Source: Treponema vincentii F0403 (GTDB taxonomy: Bacteria > Spirochaetota > Spirochaetia > Treponematales > Treponemataceae). From it: DNA of 64,000 bases. Position numbers and translations under genes: made by a program. The notes beneath the pieces are model-generated. The model ran no database searches. It was not told the origin of the DNA and saw only the letters and a program-made list of their open reading frames with translations. Shown here in pieces: positions 25,190 to 34,038 of this stretch; within the stretch, counting starts at the first letter, position 1, and the number at the start of each line of letters is the position of its first letter. The stretch covers positions 760,919 to 824,918 of the forward strand of contig NZ_KE332512.1 of the NCBI RefSeq assembly GCF_000412995.1, in the 5' to 3' direction.

Positions 25190-26445
25190 TTAAAGTCCGA
25201 GCATGTGTTTTGCCAGATCTAAGAACTTCGTGATGATGATTGCGTTGGTGATATTACTGATAAATCCTCCGATAACCGGTACAACGAAGAATGCCAGCTT
25301 GGAATAGCGGTATTTGCGGCATACGGTTTGCATCGTGGTCATCGAAACGGGTACTGCACCTAAGCCGAACCCGATATGTCCGACTGCCATAACCGCCGCA
25401 TCGTAATTTCTTCCCAAAAGGTTGAACGTAAGGAAGTAGCAGAAGATAAGAATTAACACAACCTGCACGAGCAGCAATACGACCAATGCAGTGCCTAAGC
25501 CTGCGAGCTGCCACAGCTTCATCGAAACAATCGACATCGAAACGAATAAGGCCAACGAGAACTCACCGACGATATCACAAGCATTATATAACACATTGTG
25601 TTTATTAGGATTATTTTTTGAAGTCAAATCAAGCAAAAGACGCATTGCAATTCCGCCGAACATACAGCATACGTGAATAGGGAAATTGACTTTAAAATAC
25701 TTGAGTGCCAAAAATAACACTTGGCCGATACCGCATGCGATACAAAGCATGAACACCGCCTGCAGCATATTGTATTTATCAACCAATGCCCCTGCAGTAC
25801 CGCCTGAACCTTCAGCCTTTAATTCCGCAGCTTCTTCTTTGCCGTCCAGTTCGGGATTTTCAAGATGAAAGCGCTTTACCATAAAGTTACCGAACGGGCC
25901 GCCGAGAATACATCCCGAAATCAAACCGAAGGTTGCTGCCGCGATCGCGACTTCCATTGCTGCAGTTCAGTTGCGCCTGCTTCTACAGCAATCGGTGCAA
26001 ACGAAGCGGCGTTTCCGTGACCGCCGGTCATTGGAATACTGCCGGTCATCATGGAAATGAGCGGACTGATATGAAAGAGATTTCCAACCGAAATAGCAGC
26101 GGCATTCTGCAGCGCGGCAAGTAATGCAGCCAATACGGTAAAGATAATAACCAACTTACCGCCTTTTTTCAGCAGTGCCAAACTGGCTGCGGCTCCGCTT
26201 GCGGCAAAGAACAGACAGTAGAACAGCTGATTCACCGTTTTATAATCAAAATTAAGTTCAAAAATATTAACCGAATAAAGCAATAATGAAATGAGCGCAA
26301 ACAATGTTCCACCGACAACTGCAGCGGGCAAGCAATACTTTTTTAATACCGGGATTTTGTTGCGCAAAAACTCTCCTACATAGATCGCGATAACGGCAAC
26401 CATGAGTGTTTCGAACATCCCCAACTTTAAAACAATTCTTTCCAT
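25190..26445 (-). pseudogene. gltS: Sodium/glutamate symporter GltS, interrupted by a frameshift
   Basis: Two overlapping frames together make one GltS-like protein of about 420 residues. The first (26445 to 25921) encodes the N-terminal half up to SIPMTGGHGNAASFAPIAVEAGATELQ and then runs into an unrelated short tail; the second (from 25957) resumes with EVAIAAATFGLISGCILGGPFGNFMVKRF and continues to the end. The intact paralogue at 32721-33929 shows the same junction without a break. One base missing, or two extra, near 25957-25965 would explain it. There is no homopolymer or slippery heptamer at the junction. It is either a recent pseudogene, a sequencing error, or two separately translated halves. 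Confidence 0.8.
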
Positions 26446-26562
26446 AAAAAGACATCTCCTTATAATGCATATATAGCCGCGTAAAAATTATGACGGTATA
26501 TATGCACAAATAAGAGAGCCGCCGTACACGGTTTTTATCCGTTTGAGCGGTTCCCAAACGAG

Positions 26563-26604
26563 ACGGTACCGGTTTTACCGTTCAAAACGGCTTACCGGTA
26601 CCGT
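26563..26604. repeat. ACGGTACCGG inverted repeat downstream of gcdA
   Basis: ACGGTACCGG at 26563-26572 pairs with 26595-26604. It lies 10 bases past the gcdA stop on the minus strand. The T run is on the plus-strand side, so it is not a textbook terminator for gcdA; it may still protect or end the transcript. Confidence 0.5.
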
Positions 26605-26614
26605 TTTTGCAAGT

Positions 26615-28372
26615 TTATTTCTTTACAAACGTATTGTATTCTCTAATTGCCCGCGGCAACAGCATTTGATGGAATGCACAAATTGCTTTGGGATTCTGGT
26701 ATACCGAATTGGTAAATGCAACCATATACGCTCTTAGATCATACAAATTAACGATTTCGTCCACCATACCGGTCTTGGCGCAGTACTGCGGAACGGACTT
26801 TTCCTTGTATTCATTGATCAGCTTATTCATCTTTTCAATGGTAGGCGTTAAATCCTTTCCTGCATCCTTGTCTTTTACCAAACGCCGGCAATACATCGCG
26901 GTTGCAGCGGTTTCGCCGTTCATTACGTTGATTTCGGTTGCCGCAGTACCGAGCGAGAATGCATTGGTGTCATTGCCCTGAGGCCCGCCCAATACATAGT
27001 GAGCAGCAGCAGTACCTTTCCGCAACGTAACTTCCATCTGCGGGATATTGGAGTTCTGAATGGAGTAAATAAGCGACTGACCTAATCCCAAAAGCTCGGC
27101 TTTTTCCGCATCGTTTCCGACGTCGATACCGGTAGTATCCTGCAGCCAGATAATCGGAATCTTATCGCGGGCACAGAGGGTTACGAACTCATTCATCTTC
27201 ATAAGTCCCTGCCGATAAAGCTTACCGCCGATACCGACTGCGCCTTCCTTGTATTCGGGATACTTCAGCAGCAAGCCCTGGAAGTTGGCGACAAGACCGA
27301 CCAAAAGTCCGTCTACCTTCGCAAGTCCGGTTACCATTTCGGGACCGTATCCTTTCTTGTACTCGCTGAATTCGCTGTTATCTACCAACCGTCCGATAAT
27401 ATCGTAGATATTGTATATCTTTTTCTGATTCATCGGCAAAATCGAGTACAGATCGTTCGGATCGAGCGCCGGTTCCCTCGGTTCGTCTACGCGGAAGAAT
27501 TCCAAATTATAGGCAGGCAAGTAATCCATGTACTTTTTAATACCGTCCAATACGCCGATTTCGTCGCTGTATACCTCGCGGAAGAACCCCGTTTCGTTAT
27601 AGTGAATGGATACTGTTCCGGGGACATCGACACCTTTGGACTTTTTGCTTGCTTCAATAATCTGCTCGGCACCCTCTTGGTCGATATACCCCTTGGGATT
27701 CATACCGCCGACAATGCCGGCGCCGCCGACTGCCATATTCGCTTTTTCATGCGCAATCAGGATAGTCGGGCTGATACTGTGATAACCGCCGCCTGCAGGG
27801 TTTGTTCCGTAGATACCGACAATGACGGGAACGCCCAACTGCTGCAGCTCTACGTTCCGATAGAACGGAGTACCGCCGCCGCGCCGGTTCGCATACACCT
27901 TTTCCTGTTCGTCAAGTTTAACACCGCTGCAGTTCAATACATACACGAGCGGAATGCGGAGACACTTCGCCGTGTCGGATGCCCGCAGTAAATTTTCCGC
28001 TTGGCCGGGAACCCACGCACCGACGATTTTTTTGTTGTCGGAAGCAACGATAACCGCCCACTTCCCGTTAATCCGTCCCAAGCCTTTAACAATACCGGTT
28101 GCGGTTTCAAAGTCCTGAGGATTATAGAGACTGTTTAGCGGACACCACGTGCCTTCATCAATAAGGTCGGCAACCCGCTGCAGCGCAGTCATCTGCCCTT
28201 TTTCGTTGATAGCCTCCGTCGGCGTTCCTGCTTCGTGAATTTCATCTATCAGTTTGCCGATTTCTTCTTCAACGTCTTTAATCAGCTTCTCATTTTCTTC
28301 ATCAATATGAGCCAATGCTTTTCCAACTTGTTCCATATTTTGGAAATAGTTTGGCATCGAATAATCACCCAT
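26615..28372 (-). CDS. gcdA: Glutaconyl-CoA decarboxylase, alpha (carboxyltransferase) subunit
   Basis: A 585-residue carboxyltransferase that moves CO2 from glutaconyl-CoA to biotin on the GcdC carrier, giving crotonyl-CoA; length matches the 587-residue Acidaminococcus enzyme. Crotonase-fold segments include NSLYNPQDFETATGIVKGLGRINGKWAVIVASDNK, PAGGGYHSISPTILIAHEKANMAVGGAGIVGG and the second half GGKLYRQGLMKMNEFVTLCARDKIPIIWLQDTTGIDVG, AAAHYVLGGPQGNDTNAFSLGTA. The ATG at 28372 has GGAGG 7 bases upstream; the frame continues further upstream but only through hairpin sequence. The decarboxylation energy is used by GcdB to pump sodium. Confidence 0.95.
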   Translation of the reverse strand: MGDYSMPNYFQNMEQVGKALAHIDEENEKLIKDVEEEIGKLIDEIHEAGTPTEAINEKGQMTALQRVADLIDEGTWCPLNSLYNPQDFETATGIVKGLGRINGKWAVIVASDNKKIVGAWVPGQAENLLRASDTAKCLRIPLVYVLNCSGVKLDEQEKVYANRRGGGTPFYRNVELQQLGVPVIVGIYGTNPAGGGYHSISPTILIAHEKANMAVGGAGIVGGMNPKGYIDQEGAEQIIEASKKSKGVDVPGTVSIHYNETGFFREVYSDEIGVLDGIKKYMDYLPAYNLEFFRVDEPREPALDPNDLYSILPMNQKKIYNIYDIIGRLVDNSEFSEYKKGYGPEMVTGLAKVDGLLVGLVANFQGLLLKYPEYKEGAVGIGGKLYRQGLMKMNEFVTLCARDKIPIIWLQDTTGIDVGNDAEKAELLGLGQSLIYSIQNSNIPQMEVTLRKGTAAAHYVLGGPQGNDTNAFSLGTAATEINVMNGETAATAMYCRRLVKDKDAGKDLTPTIEKMNKLINEYKEKSVPQYCAKTGMVDEIVNLYDLRAYMVAFTNSVYQNPKAICAFHQMLLPRAIREYNTFVKK

Positions 28373-28392
28373 GTTTATTCCTCCGGTTACGA

Positions 28393-28464
28393 CATTTTCC
28401 GCGAGCACGAAGCTCACGGAAAATGCTCTTTTTCTGTGCGAAATTTTATCAAAAATTTCGCACA
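28393..28464. repeat. Two hairpins in the gcdA leader, including GTGCGAAATTTT hairpin copy 2
   Basis: CATTTTCCG at 28393-28401 and its complement ending at 28425 form one stem. TGTGCGAAATTTT (28435-28447) pairs perfectly with 28452-28464 and is the second copy of the hairpin also found at 2780 and 45369. Both lie in the 107 bases between the gcdA start and copy C of the structured repeat, inside the minus-strand operon. Confidence 0.65.
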
Positions 28465-28479
28465 TTTTTTCTAACAGAC

Positions 28480-28746
28480 GGGTAAACACATCAGGCGGAG
28501 TAGATTAACATCGCAGAATAATTGTGGCTATGACGTCTAAAACTAGCCTTTCCGTCAGCCTTTTGAAAATAACGGTACCGGATACAAGGCGCAAACAAAA
28601 ACAAAGCGGAGACGTACTTGTTGTACGTTGAGCATTTATTTTTGTGCAGCAACGCCGTAAACGGTATGCATATTTTCAAAAGGAAAGGTTGAACGGCCTC
28701 CTTATATTCTGCGGGGCTGCTAAAAAATAGCCTGATGTGTTTACCC
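28480..28746. repeat. Structured intergenic repeat, copy C (267 bp, divergent interior)
   Basis: This occupies most of the 385-base gap between gctB and gcdA. GGGTAAACACATCAGGC (28480-28496) pairs perfectly with 28730-28746. GCAGAATA (28513-28520) can pair with the TATTCTGC near 28705, as in copy D. The interior differs from B and D: CCTTTTGAAAAT (28559-28570) pairs with 28672-28683, and ACGTAC (28612-28617) with GTACGT (28623-28628). It shares the outer ends, the GCGGGGCTG-A-run right border and an interior block with copy A. Confidence 0.75.
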
Positions 28747-28757
28747 TACCTTGATAC

Positions 28758-29558
28758 TTACTCTTCGACAGGAACTTTGATAAATGCCTGTCCGGGGTCG
28801 ATTTCCTCGCGGATCATCTTGATGACGTCTTCATTCGGCGCTTCCAATAACACTGCTTTGGAGACATCGAGGTCAAAGCCGGTATTTTCCAGTACATCTT
28901 CGGGGGAAGAAGTCGGATAATATCCCGCTAAGTACATCCGCTTGGTTTTATCGTCAAATTTGAGGATACCGCGGTCGGTAACAACGGCAATCGGGCCTCT
29001 GTTTCCGGGGAGGCCGAGTCTTTCGCGGCCGCCTGCACCGTCGCCCCAGCCTGCGCTGGTAATATAGTCGATTTTGTCGATAAAGCGGCGTTTTTCATGC
29101 TGCATCATAATAACGGTGTTTGAGTAAGTTGCGATACCGTTTGCACCGCCGGAACCGGTAAAGCGGGTAATGGGGTTGTGATAGTCGCCGATACAGGTTG
29201 AGTTTACGTTTCCGTAGGGGTCAATCTGAGCACCGCCGATAAAGGCGATCATACGGTCGTTATCGTTGAGCCATTCATTTGCCTCAAACCCGATAAAGCG
29301 GACATTCGGCCATTGCACTCCGCAGTGAGCCATCAGCCGGTTATCGCCGACGCTGCGCGGTACTTCGATCGGAGCGCAGTCCATCAAACCGCTTTCTACA
29401 ATCAGCTTGCAATTCGGAGCAAAAATCCGTTTTGCCAACGAGGCTCCGATTAAAGGAAGGCCCGTCCCTACAATAACGATTTGACCGTCTTTAATGGTCT
29501 TCGCGATTGTAATCGCCTGCATCTCTTTATTGGTATAATTCTTATAATTCTTCGCCAT
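28758..29558 (-). CDS. gctB: Glutaconate CoA-transferase, subunit B
   Basis: A 266-residue subunit of the enzyme that moves CoA from acetyl-CoA or glutaconyl-CoA to (R)-2-hydroxyglutarate. The class I CoA-transferase pattern is seen in GQIVIVGTGLPLIGASLAKR and NCKLIVESGLMDCAP; Glu 55 occupies the place of the catalytic Glu 54 of the Acidaminococcus beta subunit. Further family segments are FIGGAQIDPYGNVNSTCIGD and RFTGSGGANGIATYSN. GGAGG precedes the ATG, which lies 1 base after the gctA stop. Confidence 0.94.
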   Translation of the reverse strand: MAKNYKNYTNKEMQAITIAKTIKDGQIVIVGTGLPLIGASLAKRIFAPNCKLIVESGLMDCAPIEVPRSVGDNRLMAHCGVQWPNVRFIGFEANEWLNDNDRMIAFIGGAQIDPYGNVNSTCIGDYHNPITRFTGSGGANGIATYSNTVIMMQHEKRRFIDKIDYITSAGWGDGAGGRERLGLPGNRGPIAVVTDRGILKFDDKTKRMYLAGYYPTSSPEDVLENTGFDLDVSKAVLLEAPNEDVIKMIREEIDPGQAFIKVPVEE

Positions 29559-29559
29559 C

Positions 29560-30525
29560 TTACTTATCCTCCTTCACAAGCTTTGCCGCATAGCCGAAGC
29601 CCGGCACAACATGGAGCTTCGCCAATCTGCTCGCGCCTAACTTATCGATATACTCATTGTGATCTTTTACGCCGTATACCCACTCATTCAGGTACGCTTT
29701 AAAATCTTCTTCGGTCTTGGTAACGCTGTCGTACATTTTGAAGAAGTTCGCATCATAATCATAATAGTTATAGCACTGAGCGGGATGAGCACCGTAGGGA
29801 GTGTGAACAACTGCATCGACGCAGAATTCGGGAATTGAGTTCTTGCTGGGATCTCTTCTGATTTCTTCTTCGGTTACGAGTTCTTCGCAGGTTACGATAC
29901 ATTTTTTTGCGGCAATTGCGATATCGACATCGTGGAATTCATCGCCCTCAATAGAGCATGTCCCTTCGATAGAAGCCTTCTGCACGTGGATAATTGCGGT
30001 GTCCAAGCGCGGCACCGGTACGGCAACCACTTTTTCGCCGGGGTTAAAGGGATTGTCCATCTCTATCAATTTATCGTTAGGAAGACGAGGATCTTTTGCA
30101 CGTTCTTCCTTACTAATTCCCCACTTATTTACTAAGTCGGTACCCTGCATCAGCCGTACCGGCAGATACGGGAGACCGAGAGATGAAGCATGGAGCATCA
30201 GCATTAAAACATCCTGCGAATAGTCTTCCAGCAGCATTTTTTTGTTTTTTTCTATTTCGTGGCGGAAACGGCGCGCTACATTCGTATAGCCGGAATTTGC
30301 AATATAACAGTTAATAAAGGCCTTTACCCTTCCTTCACCGATCAACATATCCCAGTCGCCGCCTGCAGGGCCGGAATACCCGACAAAATCGCCTAATCCT
30401 TGCCGTAAAATCTCATTTACCGCCGCATAAGGCTTACGGTTTGTCGTAAAACCGCCGAAACAAAGCACGTCTCCCGATTTTACATACGTTTTAATTGCAT
30501 CATGCAATGACATAACCTTACTCAT
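29560..30525 (-). CDS. gctA: Glutaconate CoA-transferase, subunit A
   Basis: A 321-residue alpha subunit of glutaconate CoA-transferase. It begins MSKVMSLHDAIKTYVKSGDVLCFGGFTTNRKPYAAVNEILRQG and contains FVGYSGPAGGDWDMLIGEGRVKAFINCYIANSGYTNVARRFR, both close to the known enzyme. AAGGAG lies before the ATG. gctA and gctB are adjacent and in the order of transcription A then B, between gcdB and gcdA. Confidence 0.94.
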   Translation of the reverse strand: MSKVMSLHDAIKTYVKSGDVLCFGGFTTNRKPYAAVNEILRQGLGDFVGYSGPAGGDWDMLIGEGRVKAFINCYIANSGYTNVARRFRHEIEKNKKMLLEDYSQDVLMLMLHASSLGLPYLPVRLMQGTDLVNKWGISKEERAKDPRLPNDKLIEMDNPFNPGEKVVAVPVPRLDTAIIHVQKASIEGTCSIEGDEFHDVDIAIAAKKCIVTCEELVTEEEIRRDPSKNSIPEFCVDAVVHTPYGAHPAQCYNYYDYDANFFKMYDSVTKTEEDFKAYLNEWVYGVKDHNEYIDKLGASRLAKLHVVPGFGYAAKLVKEDK

Positions 30526-30609
30526 AATACATCTCCTTCCAACTATATGTACTTTAATGAGATAGACAATCGCGGAAATTACTCTTCAGCAATACGTTCT
30601 ATCATACAA

Positions 30610-30642
30610 GGAGGGAATGCCGATAACATCGGTATTCCCTCC
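30610..30642. terminator. 15-bp inverted repeat between gcdB and gctA
   Basis: GGAGGGAATGCCGAT at 30610-30624 pairs with 30628-30642 around a 3-base loop (one G-T pair), 6 bases after the gcdB stop. The following bases on the minus strand are only weakly T-rich, so it could attenuate rather than end transcription between the decarboxylase and CoA-transferase genes. Confidence 0.6.
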
Positions 30643-30648
30643 TCTTTA

Positions 30649-31791
30649 TTACTTGCCAAAAATCAGCATAAAATAACCGGCTGCAACCGCCGATCCGATA
30701 ACACCGGCCACATTCGGCCCCATTGCGTGCATCAACAGAAAGTTCGTCGGATTTTCGGACGCCCCAACCGTCTGCGAAACGCGTGCAGCCATCGGTACCG
30801 CAGAAACGCCGGCAGATCCGATTAACGGGTTGATTTTTCCGCCGGTAACAACATACAAGAGTTTTCCGAGTAAGATACCGCCGACGGTAGACATACAGAA
30901 CGCAAACAATCCCATAAAGATAATGCTAATCGTTTGCACCCGTAGGAACAATTCTCCATTAGCGGTAGCGCCGACCGTAACACCGAGCATGATCGTAACA
31001 ATGTTAATCAAAGCGTTTTGCGCCGTATCGGACAAGCGCTGTACGACACCGGACTCTCTAAAGATATTGCCCAACATCAGCATACCGAGCAACGGAGCAA
31101 CCGACGGCAGCAACAGCGCAGTAAATAAAACAGTTCCGATTGGGAATACAATTTTTTCGGTCTTGCTCACCTTCCGTAGCTGCTTCATCTTAACAGCCCG
31201 TTCTTTTTTGGTGGTTAACAACTTCATAATCGGCGGCTGAATCAACGGAATTAAAGCCATATACGAATACGCTGCAACGGCGATAGGTGCCAGCAGTTCG
31301 GGAGCCAAGTTATTTGCAATATAAATAGACGTAGGACCATCAGCTCCACCGATGATGGCAATGGCGGCGGCTTGCTTAGCCGTAAAGATCGGTAAAGCGC
31401 TTGCAGCCATAAAGGTGATATAGATACCGAACTGAGCCGCCGCGCCAAGCAATAAACTGATCGGATTGGCAATAAGCGGTCCGAAATCAGTCATGGCGCC
31501 TATTCCCATGAATATCAGACATGGGAACAGATTACTTTTAATACCGCTATAGATAATCCGAAGTACACCGGATGCATACCAAGGATCCGCTTCCTTCATC
31601 AAATCCGCTAACGGTAAATTCGTCAAAAACATACCGAAAGCAATCGGCAACAGCAGCAACGGTTCAAACTGTTTGACGATTGCTAAATAAATTAAAACGA
31701 ACGAGATGACAAACATCACAAGCTGCTGCCATGTCAACGCAGCAAAGCCTGATTGCTGCATCATCGTTCCTATAATCTTAATAAATTCCAT
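30649..31791 (-). CDS. gcdB: Glutaconyl-CoA decarboxylase, beta subunit (Na+ pump)
   Basis: A 380-residue integral membrane protein of the OadB/GcdB/MmdB family. It decarboxylates carboxybiotin and exports Na+. The conserved [20 protein letters not shown] loop with the sodium-binding aspartate is present, along with [13 protein letters not shown] and [23 protein letters not shown] at the C-terminus; about nine membrane segments are visible. It follows the biotin carrier gene with a 10-base gap. Confidence 0.95.
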   Translation of the reverse strand: MEFIKIIGTMMQQSGFAALTWQQLVMFVISFVLIYLAIVKQFEPLLLLPIAFGMFLTNLPLADLMKEADPWYASGVLRIIYSGIKSNLFPCLIFMGIGAMTDFGPLIANPISLLLGAAAQFGIYITFMAASALPIFTAKQAAAIAIIGGADGPTSIYIANNLAPELLAPIAVAAYSYMALIPLIQPPIMKLLTTKKERAVKMKQLRKVSKTEKIVFPIGTVLFTALLLPSVAPLLGMLMLGNIFRESGVVQRLSDTAQNALINIVTIMLGVTVGATANGELFLRVQTISIIFMGLFAFCMSTVGGILLGKLLYVVTGGKINPLIGSAGVSAVPMAARVSQTVGASENPTNFLLMHAMGPNVAGVIGSAVAAGYFMLIFGK

Positions 31792-31801
31792 GCGGCGCCC
31801 C

Positions 31802-32206
31802 TTATTTAAGCTCTACCAATACCGTATCCGTATCGACGGCATCTCCTTTTTTAACTCGCACTGCGGATACCGTACCGGCAAATTCGGACACAATTTCGGT
31901 TTCCATCTTCATGGCTTCCAATATAACCACCACCTGATTTACGGAAACGGAATCGCCTTCCTTTACTTTAACATCAAGAACAGTACCGGGCATCGGGCTT
32001 ACGATGGAATTGCCGGCACCTGATGATGCAGGAGCCGGTGCCGCAGGCTGGGGAGCCGCAGGGGCAGCAGGCTGTGCTGCAGGAGCAGCTTGGACAGGGC
32101 GGGATACCCGCTCAGGCGGCCGTCTTGACAGGGAAGACGATGCGCCGCCGACTCTTTCTACTTCAACTTCATATCTTTCACCATTCACAGTGACTACATA
32201 GTTCAT
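31802..32206 (-). CDS. gcdC: Glutaconyl-CoA decarboxylase, biotin carrier subunit
   Basis: A 134-residue biotin carrier. The N-terminal 20 residues ([17 protein letters not shown]) and the C-terminal biotinyl domain (residues 68-134) flank an Ala/Pro-rich flexible linker. The biotinyl lysine is K100 in EAMKM. The carrier shuttles carboxybiotin between GcdA and GcdB. AAGGAG with 8-9 bases spacing fixes ATG 32206; a GTG 9 bases upstream is too close to that site. Confidence 0.94.
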   Translation of the reverse strand: MNYVVTVNGERYEVEVERVGGASSSLSRRPPERVSRPVQAAPAAQPAAPAAPQPAAPAPASSGAGNSIVSPMPGTVLDVKVKEGDSVSVNQVVVILEAMKMETEIVSEFAGTVSAVRVKKGDAVDTDTVLVELK

Positions 32207-32228
32207 ACTAAACACTCCTTTATGTGGT

Positions 32229-32540
32229 TTATAGTTTCTTAATATTCGTAATTACGAATGAATTTAAAGGCTCGCGCCTTTCTTCGCTGATCGCAGCAGC
32301 AATAACCGCAACTTTTACCGCTTCGGCACCCGCTGCAGGCTTCGTATTTACGGCTGTAGATGCCGCTGTTGCAGGGGCTGCTTGAGGTTTAGCAGGTAAT
32401 TTTTTCTCTAAGCCTGAAATAACTTTCGAAACGATCATAACATAAATCGCTAAGAAGATTAGAGATAAAAACACAATGCCAAGCCCAAGCAGAGATGACA
32501 ACAAGCTTGTAACAAAGCTTATGTACTCTGTTGTAATCAT
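32229..32540 (-). CDS. gcdD: Glutaconyl-CoA decarboxylase, small membrane-anchor subunit (OadG type)
   Basis: A 103-residue protein with one N-terminal transmembrane helix (LLSSLLGLGIVFLSLIFLAIYVMI), an Ala/Pro/Lys spacer and a short conserved tail (AVIAAAISEERREPLNSFVITNIKKL) of the kind found in OadG/GcdD subunits, which hold the peripheral subunits on the membrane pump. GGAGG precedes the ATG. It is the first gene of the gcdD-C-B-gctA-B run, downstream of a strong terminator. Confidence 0.88.
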   Translation of the reverse strand: MITTEYISFVTSLLSSLLGLGIVFLSLIFLAIYVMIVSKVISGLEKKLPAKPQAAPATAASTAVNTKPAAGAEAVKVAVIAAAISEERREPLNSFVITNIKKL

Positions 32541-32604
32541 TCATACCTCCTATAAGGAATAAATAGCTTGAAAAAGCATCCTGTATAATAGCCTTATCAT
32601 AATA

Positions 32605-32642
32605 AAAAAGTGCTTTACTGTCGAGACAGCAAAGCACTTTTT
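32605..32642. terminator. Strong bidirectional terminator between gltS and gcdD
   Basis: AAAAAGTGCTTT and CTGTC on the left pair with GACAG and AAAGCACTTTTT on the right around a 2-4 base turn. A/T runs at both ends make it work on either strand. It separates the hgdH-gltS transcript from the decarboxylase operon. Confidence 0.85.
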
Positions 32643-32720
32643 AAGTGTTCCAGGGTATCTTTAAAAGTTTGATTAAATCTTAAAAAAATCCCTCATAGAA
32701 TAGATGCGTTCTCTTCAAAA

Positions 32721-33929
32721 CTACCCGACAAAAATACTGGTAAAGGTCTGAATGATAAACGCATTAACAAAATCGATAAACAGTGAACCTACGAGCGGAA
32801 TAGCCAAAAAAGCCTTTGTCGAGAAACCGTTTACTGAAGTGAACGCTTCCATGTTTGCGATCGCGTTCGGGGTAGCCCCCATACCGAAGCCACAGTGTCC
32901 GGTTGCAATAACAGCAGCATCGTAGTCCCGTCCCATAATATTGAAGGTTACGAAATAGGCAAACAATCCCATAACAACGGTCTGTACTAACAGGATTACG
33001 ATAAGCGGAATCGCCAAGTCTGCCAATTCCCACAACTTCATCGACATCAATGCGATAGCCAAGAAGAAGGAAAGACATACACTTCCGATAATCCCAATTT
33101 CATCGATAGGAGTTTTGTTTGAAGTTGAGTCGACAACGTTACGCATAATAGCGGCAATAAGCATCGGAATAAGATATGCGGGTAAAGACAATCCTGCTTT
33201 TTTAATAAGCGGAGTGATAAGGCCGCCGACACCCATTGAAATACCGATCATACAGGCTGCTTTAAAGAAGGATTTCTCGGTCATCGTAGCTTTTTGAGCG
33301 AGAGTCTCTTCGTTTTCCGCTTTCTGTTGAGCATCTTTTGCATTTCCCTCTTTGCATACCAGCTTATTCTTTTCCATAAGGCGTTTTGCAATCGGCCCGC
33401 CGATTAAACACCCTGCAACCAAACCGTAGGTTGCCGAAGCGATTGCGACAACCGTAGCGCCTGAAACGCCCCGTTCTTCCAAATAAGGACCGAAAGCGCC
33501 CGACGTTCCATGTCCGCCGGTCAGCGGGATAGAACCTGCTGCCAAACCGATACCGGGGTTAAGTCCGAACACCTTCGCTAATGCAACACCGATACCATCC
33601 TGTACAACACAAAGAACAGCAGCTGCTGCTAAGAACAGCAGGGTGGCGATACCGCCCTTTTTCAATGCGGAAACACTTGCTAAGAATCCGACGCTGGTAA
33701 AGAACACAACCATGAAGAAATTCTTTAAGTTCCCGTCAAAAGTAAATGTAAATAGTCCCATATTATGGCCTATCAACATTATAATCGAGAACAGTGTTCC
33801 TCCGATAACCGGCGCAGGAATGTAGTACTTCTGCAAAAGCCCGACTTTTGCTTTAATACCGCTTCCCAACAGGTACAGTATAATAGCAAGCCCCAACGTT
33901 AGATACATATCAAACGTAAATGTAAACAT
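32721..33929 (-). CDS. gltS: Sodium/glutamate symporter GltS (intact copy)
   Basis: A 402-residue inner-membrane symporter importing glutamate with Na+. Two pseudo-repeated halves each carry the pore motif: LAAGSIPLTGGHGTSGAFGP in the first and ATGHCGFGMGATPNAIANMEA in the second, as in Escherichia coli GltS. About ten membrane segments are present. GAGGAGG precedes the ATG. It lies between hgdH and the decarboxylase genes, which fits supplying glutamate to the fermentation and using the sodium gradient made by GcdB. Confidence 0.95.
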   Translation of the reverse strand: MFTFTFDMYLTLGLAIILYLLGSGIKAKVGLLQKYYIPAPVIGGTLFSIIMLIGHNMGLFTFTFDGNLKNFFMVVFFTSVGFLASVSALKKGGIATLLFLAAAAVLCVVQDGIGVALAKVFGLNPGIGLAAGSIPLTGGHGTSGAFGPYLEERGVSGATVVAIASATYGLVAGCLIGGPIAKRLMEKNKLVCKEGNAKDAQQKAENEETLAQKATMTEKSFFKAACMIGISMGVGGLITPLIKKAGLSLPAYLIPMLIAAIMRNVVDSTSNKTPIDEIGIIGSVCLSFFLAIALMSMKLWELADLAIPLIVILLVQTVVMGLFAYFVTFNIMGRDYDAAVIATGHCGFGMGATPNAIANMEAFTSVNGFSTKAFLAIPLVGSLFIDFVNAFIIQTFTSIFVG

Positions 33930-33980
33930 CTTTCATTACCTCCTCATACAGATGCATTTACTGTAGATTAAATATCAAGC

Positions 33981-34015
33981 AGAACATCTAAAAAACCGAA
34001 GCTTTTAGATGTTCT
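33981..34015. terminator. Hairpin between hgdH and gltS
   Basis: AGAACATCTAAAA (33981-33993) pairs with TTTTAGATGTTCT (34003-34015) around a 9-base loop, 23 bases past the hgdH stop. The T-rich tail is on the plus side, so for hgdH it may be a partial terminator or a stability element. Confidence 0.55.
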
Positions 34016-34038
34016 TTATAACTATGCTATACAGCACA

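Noticed and set aside
25921-25970. Programmed frameshift in gltS
   Set aside because: No slippery heptamer, no downstream pseudoknot-like repeat, and the paralogue is read without a shift. A mutation or error is simpler.
28373-28489. Longer N-terminus for gcdA starting at 28489
   Set aside because: The added residues are read from hairpin sequence, while ATG 28372 has a strong ribosome site and gives the family length.
28480-28746. Insertion sequence with transposase in copy C
   Set aside because: The element is too short and has no coding frame; no target-site duplication is visible at its ends.
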